This document shows positions 14,303-17,254 of a stretch of 17,254 bases of DNA, one piece after another. Below the pieces are notes generated by a model. The model ran no database searches and was not told the DNA's origin. It saw only the letters and a list, made by a program, of their open reading frames with translations. Positions within the stretch are counted from its first letter, which is position 1, and each line of letters starts with the position of its first letter. The DNA is from an uncultured bacterium. Lineage in GTDB: Bacteria; Verrucomicrobiota; Lentisphaeria; Victivallales; UBA1829. The position numbers were made by a program, and so were the translations under genes. Location of the stretch: the NCBI GenBank assembly GCA_900548385.1, contig URKJ01000060.1:1-17254 (forward strand). Direction: 5' to 3'.

Positions 14303-15298
14303 ATGTCCGGATTTGTCAAGCCCATGCAGCTTTATCCCGAACTGAGACGGGATTTTATCGGGAAAGGACTGAAACGGTTTCTGTTCTGCCTGATCGTGAT
14401 TCTGCATGTCGGTATATTTGTGCTGCCGGCCCTGTGGTATTTTTTCCGTCAGTGGCTGAAGCCGGAGGAGGAAGTGATTTCCGTTGCGCTGGTTGATGCC
14501 CCCTCAAGCGATTCCAATCCCGGCGGGGGCGGGCCTGCAAAGGATGCTTCGCAAAACAGGTCGTCGTCTTCTTCCGAACCGTCTCCGCCGCCGATCCCTG
14601 ATGTGAAACCGTTGAACAATATTCCGGATGTTCCGGATATACCCGATGTTCCGGATATCCGTTTCCCGAAACCCGTTCCGAAACAGCCGAAACCGGTCAA
14701 GCCGCAACCGAAACAGCCGGTCAAGCCGCGCATTCCCGCAAAGACGGATCCGGCAGCCAAACCTGCACCGAAACCGGATTCCGTGAAGAACAAACAGGAT
14801 GATATGGTTCAGCAAATCCGCCGCTGGCGCGAGCGGAACCGTCAGACGGGACGGGTGACACCGTCCAAAGGAACATCCACGCCGTCGAGCGGGTCTAACG
14901 CGGCGGAACGGAATGCAAGGCTTCGTGCGCTGGCGGATGCCATGCGCAACGCGGGCGGCGGGAGCGGTTCCGGAAACGGCTCCGGACGCGGCAGGGCTTC
15001 CGGAGCGGGAACCGGTGGAATTTATGACCCGACGCTTTCCGAACTTCTGCGCATGATCGATCGCTACTGGGTGGATCCGCAGGTGTCGTCGGCAGCCGCT
15101 CCGGAGTCGGTGCTGATCAAATTCCGGATCGACGGACACGGCGGGATTTCGGTCCTTTCCGCGCAGACGACCCGGAATCCGGCGATTGACTCCGCGGTCG
15201 CTCTGCTTCTGAGAAAAATGCAGTCCATGCGGATCGCTCCGCCGGAGGGACGCCGCCCCAAAACGTATGAGATACGTCTTCGTATCAGAGAGGAATGA
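14303..15298 (+). CDS. TolA/TonB-like energy transducer with low-complexity linker
   Basis: A 331-residue protein spanning the periplasm. An N-terminal TM (about 25-48) contains LHVGIF with His35, reminiscent of the TonB/TolA TM histidine. The linker has several distinct blocks. These are Ser/Pro (86-98), an Ile-Pro-Asp-Val-Pro-Asp repeat (107-119), a Pro-Lys-Gln-Val block like that of TonB (122-147), a charged helical patch (164-180), and a Gly/Ser/Arg stretch (218-239). The C-terminal domain (about 243-331) has LLRMIDRYWVDPQ, VLIKFRIDGHGGISVLSAQ and the AIDSAVALLLRKMQ helix followed by PP, typical of the TonB/TolA C-terminal fold. The linker favours TonB while the C-terminus is closer to TolA, so I leave it as TolA/TonB-like. 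SD GAGGAG overlaps the end of the exbD/tolR-like gene. Confidence 0.87.
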   Translation: MSGFVKPMQLYPELRRDFIGKGLKRFLFCLIVILHVGIFVLPALWYFFRQWLKPEEEVISVALVDAPSSDSNPGGGGPAKDASQNRSSSSSEPSPPPIPDVKPLNNIPDVPDIPDVPDIRFPKPVPKQPKPVKPQPKQPVKPRIPAKTDPAAKPAPKPDSVKNKQDDMVQQIRRWRERNRQTGRVTPSKGTSTPSSGSNAAERNARLRALADAMRNAGGGSGSGNGSGRGRASGAGTGGIYDPTLSELLRMIDRYWVDPQVSSAAAPESVLIKFRIDGHGGISVLSAQTTRNPAIDSAVALLLRKMQSMRIAPPEGRRPKTYEIRLRIREE

Positions 15299-15304
15299 TT
15301 TGTG

Positions 15305-17155
15305 ATGAACAATAGACGGTATGCCGATATTCTTTTGACTCTGTGCCTGATCGCGGTGGCCGTGATCGGCTATGCGCTGGTTTCCGCTTTGGACCGCACC
15401 CGGTTTGAGCTGGAGAATCTTCATGCAACGGTCCGTACTCTTCAGGAAAAAATATCCTCCGCGCCGCTTCAGACCGCTTCCGCTCCCCGGAGTCCGGCGG
15501 CTGTTCCCAAGCCCGCGGTTCCGATGGCGAACGTGGAATTCTTCGATCCGGCGGCAGAGTCCGGCGACCGTTACATTTCTTCGATCGCGGCGGATACCAA
15601 GAACATGAACTACCTTATCAACAACGACGCCACGCTCGGACAGGAGCTGATGCCGCGTGTCATGGATTCGCTGGCGGTCCGCAATTATGCCGATCTCAAT
15701 AAATTTGAACCGCAGATGGCGGAGTCCTGGAGCGTTTCCGATGACGGGCTCCGGATCCGGGTTAAACTGCGCGAAGGGATTCTCTGGCATGATTTTACCG
15801 ATCCCGTCACGAAAAAAGAGTGGAAGGATGTGCCGGTCACTTCCGAGGACTTCAAATTTTATGTGGACGTCGTGAAAAATCCGGAGGTCGACGCCGCTCC
15901 GATCCGGACTTACCTGAGCGATCTTGATTCCATCCGCGTCATCAATGACCGAGAGTTTGAAGTTATCTGGAAGAAACGCTACTTCCTGTCTCTGGACATG
16001 ACGCTTTCCCTTTCACCGCTTCCGCGCCATCTTTATCATGCCTATGACGGTCCGTTCGATCCGGTGCGGTTCAATGACGACCACGAGCGTAACCGGATTC
16101 TCGTCGGCTGCGGTCCTTACCGGTTTGTGAAATGGGAAAAGGGGCACCGGATTCTGATGACGCGCTGGGAAAAATATTACGGGAAGCGTTACGGCGTTAT
16201 GCCGCCGGTTAAAGAGCTGGCATTTGATGTGATTCAGCACCCGAATACGCGTCTTCAGGCTCTTCTTTCCAAGGATCTGGACACATCGCCGCTGACGCCG
16301 GATCAGTGGGTGCATCGGACGAATTCACCGGAATTCGGGAAAAACGGTTTTCTGCGGAAGTTTCAGAACCTTCAGCTGGTTTACAGCTATCTCGGCTTCA
16401 ATCTTTCGAATCCGCTGTTCCGCGATGCAAAAACGCGCGTGGCTCTCAGTCATCTGATTGACCGGACACGCATCGTAAAAGATATTTATTACGGTCTGGC
16501 AAGGCCGGTGTCCGGTCCGTTTTTTCCGGAGGGGCCCGCTTATGACAAGAGCATTCAGCCTTACTCCTACTCTCCGGAACTGGCGAAAAAACTGCTTGCC
16601 GAAGCGGGGTGGCGCGATACCGACAACGACGGCATTCTGGAGCGCGACGGGCGGAAATTCAAGTTCACGCTGATTTATCCGAATGCGGGGGAAATTTACA
16701 AACGCATGCTCCCGGTGATCAAGGAAGAGATGGCAAAAGCGGGGATTCAGATGGAACTTCTCGGACTCGAATGGTCGGTATGTGTCCAGCGTCTGGAAAA
16801 GAAAAGTTACGACATGTGCGCGCTTGCGTGGAGCGGCGGGCTCAATCCCGATCCGTTCCAGCTCTGGCATTCCAGCCAGGCGGATGTGGATGGTTCCAGC
16901 AATCATATCCGGTTCAGGAATGCGGAGGCGGACCGTCTGATCGAACAGATCCGGGTGACGTTTGACCCGGCGGAACGGCAGAAGTTGTATCACCGTTTTC
17001 ACCGTCTGGTGCATGAGGAACAGCCGTATATCTTCCTGTTCGCTCCTTTTTCCCTGAATGCGCTGAACGGCCGTTACCGCAACGTCCGTCAATTTCCGCT
17101 CGGCTTTGCCGACACGATTCTGTGGACGCCGAAAATGCAGCAGATGTCGTTGTGA
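15305..17155 (+). CDS. Membrane-anchored family-5 solute-binding protein (DppA/OppA-like)
   Basis: A 616-residue protein (617 if the GTG at 15302 is used; AGAGGA at 15289-15294 serves either). The N terminus is a short basic cytoplasmic stub and one TM (about 9-30) without a lipobox cysteine. Then come a heptad-like helix (31-52, LDRTRFELENLHATVRTLQEKI) and a Pro/Ala linker (54-76). The remainder is a full SBP_bac_5 domain: LNKFEPQMAESWSVSDDG, KLREGILWHDFTDP, VTSEDFKFYVD, GCGPYRFVKWEKGHRI, FNLSNPLFRDAKTRVALSHLIDR and AKKLLAEAGWRDTDNDGI. Homologues capture oligopeptides or other solutes in the periplasm for ABC uptake. Here no permease genes adjoin it, and it is fourth in the Tol-like operon, 6 nt after the transducer gene. 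A possible alternative is that the TM is a cleavable signal peptide, but no clear AXA site is seen. Confidence 0.87.
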   Translation: MNNRRYADILLTLCLIAVAVIGYALVSALDRTRFELENLHATVRTLQEKISSAPLQTASAPRSPAAVPKPAVPMANVEFFDPAAESGDRYISSIAADTKNMNYLINNDATLGQELMPRVMDSLAVRNYADLNKFEPQMAESWSVSDDGLRIRVKLREGILWHDFTDPVTKKEWKDVPVTSEDFKFYVDVVKNPEVDAAPIRTYLSDLDSIRVINDREFEVIWKKRYFLSLDMTLSLSPLPRHLYHAYDGPFDPVRFNDDHERNRILVGCGPYRFVKWEKGHRILMTRWEKYYGKRYGVMPPVKELAFDVIQHPNTRLQALLSKDLDTSPLTPDQWVHRTNSPEFGKNGFLRKFQNLQLVYSYLGFNLSNPLFRDAKTRVALSHLIDRTRIVKDIYYGLARPVSGPFFPEGPAYDKSIQPYSYSPELAKKLLAEAGWRDTDNDGILERDGRKFKFTLIYPNAGEIYKRMLPVIKEEMAKAGIQMELLGLEWSVCVQRLEKKSYDMCALAWSGGLNPDPFQLWHSSQADVDGSSNHIRFRNAEADRLIEQIRVTFDPAERQKLYHRFHRLVHEEQPYIFLFAPFSLNALNGRYRNVRQFPLGFADTILWTPKMQQMSL

Positions 17156-17161
17156 ATTTGT

Positions 17162-17180
17162 GTGTGCAAGACACTTTTTT
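17162..17180 (+). terminator. Weak hairpin plus T-run after the Tol-like operon
   Basis: GTGT (17162-17165) pairs with ACAC (17171-17174) around GCAAG and is followed by six Ts (17175-17180), 6 nt after the last stop codon. The 4-bp stem is short for an intrinsic terminator, so the call is tentative. Confidence 0.3.
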
Positions 17181-17191
17181 GCTGTTTTGAT

Positions 17192-17219
17192 TTGCTTTAG
17201 CTCATAAGTATGCTATAGT
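17192..17219 (+). promoter_or_regulatory. Possible promoter for a gene beyond the contig end
   Basis: TTGCTT (17192-17197) and TATAGT (17214-17219) are 16 bp apart in AT-rich sequence after the operon. The -10 is good and the -35 poor. Any gene it would serve lies outside the native sequence, which ends at 17226. Confidence 0.25.
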
Positions 17220-17226
17220 AATGGAC

Positions 17227-17254
17227 CTGTCTCTTATACACATCTGACGCTGCC
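17227..17254 (+). other. Nextera/Tn5 sequencing adapter (non-genomic)
   Basis: Positions 17227-17245 read CTGTCTCTTATACACATCT, the exact 19-bp Tn5 mosaic end used in Nextera libraries. Positions 17246-17254, GACGCTGCC, continue into the complement of the Nextera read-1 adapter. This is library sequence left on the contig end, not part of the genome and not a biological transposon. Confidence 0.97.

Noticed and set aside
14627..14665. CRISPR or tandem-repeat array
   Set aside because: The short ttccggat-type repeats are in frame within the transducer gene and encode the IPDVPD linker. There are no spacers.
14504..15790. 428-codon minus-strand open frame across the TolA/TonB-like and binding-protein genes
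   Set aside because: It spans the junction of two well-supported plus-strand genes. Its composition (Arg/Gly/His-rich) mirrors the Pro/Gly linkers on the other strand and it matches no family.
17227..17245. Tn5/IS50-like transposon end
   Set aside because: The 19-bp mosaic end runs straight into the Nextera adapter and stops at the contig edge. There is no transposase gene. It is library sequence.

Overview
The window looks like one end of a chromosomal contig from a Gram-negative bacterium of moderately high GC: genes are G+C-rich and the spacers between divergent genes are AT-rich. A heptose-phosphate kinase, a DUF374 acyltransferase-like protein and a Tol/Ton-type envelope motor all point to an outer membrane. 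The gene set and the style of the FAD-dependent oxidoreductase suggest the PVC group, possibly Lentisphaerota/Victivallales. That assignment is an inference from recollection of such genomes; no marker gene here proves it. I see no rRNA, tRNA, CRISPR array, transposase or prophage gene.

Layout. (1) 117-890: thiG (thiazole synthase) on the minus strand, followed by a perfect 13-bp inverted repeat at 58-90. (2) 1038-2925: divergent from thiG, a plus-strand pair of pheA (chorismate mutase/prephenate dehydratase) and a YlmA/ModF-like ABC ATPase with altered nucleotide-binding motifs. (3) 2926-3286: a long spacer with a near-consensus promoter (TTGACA-17-TATATT) that drives an FAD-dependent oxidoreductase (3287-4612). 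(4) 4799-12734: nine tightly packed minus-strand genes. In transcription order they are a ROK sugar kinase, an unknown one-TM protein, a heptose-7-phosphate kinase (rfaE1), endonuclease III (nth), a DUF374 protein, cinA, aat, a GT-C-type membrane glycosyltransferase and endonuclease IV (nfo). Most junctions overlap (ATGA or longer) or have very short gaps, so one polycistronic unit is likely. It mixes sugar and envelope metabolism with base-excision repair.

(5) 12878-17155: divergent from the ROK gene, a plus-strand four-gene operon. It encodes a TolQ/ExbB-like proton channel with a long proline-rich tail, a TolR/ExbD-like protein, a TolA/TonB-like transducer with Pro-Lys and Gly/Ser-rich linkers, and a family-5 solute-binding protein that appears membrane-anchored rather than secreted or lipidated. 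No tolB or pal follows in the visible sequence. The spacer between the two operons holds a perfect TTGCATT-C-AATGCAA palindrome with a third half-site. It lies beside the ROK promoter candidate and overlaps the -35 of the tol promoter candidate.

The last 28 bases (17227-17254) are not genomic. They match the 19-bp Tn5/Nextera mosaic end followed by the start of the Nextera read-1 adapter, so native sequence ends at 17226.

The best candidate for an under-described system is the Tol-like operon, in which an anchored oligopeptide-binding-type protein occupies the place where tolB/pal would be expected.
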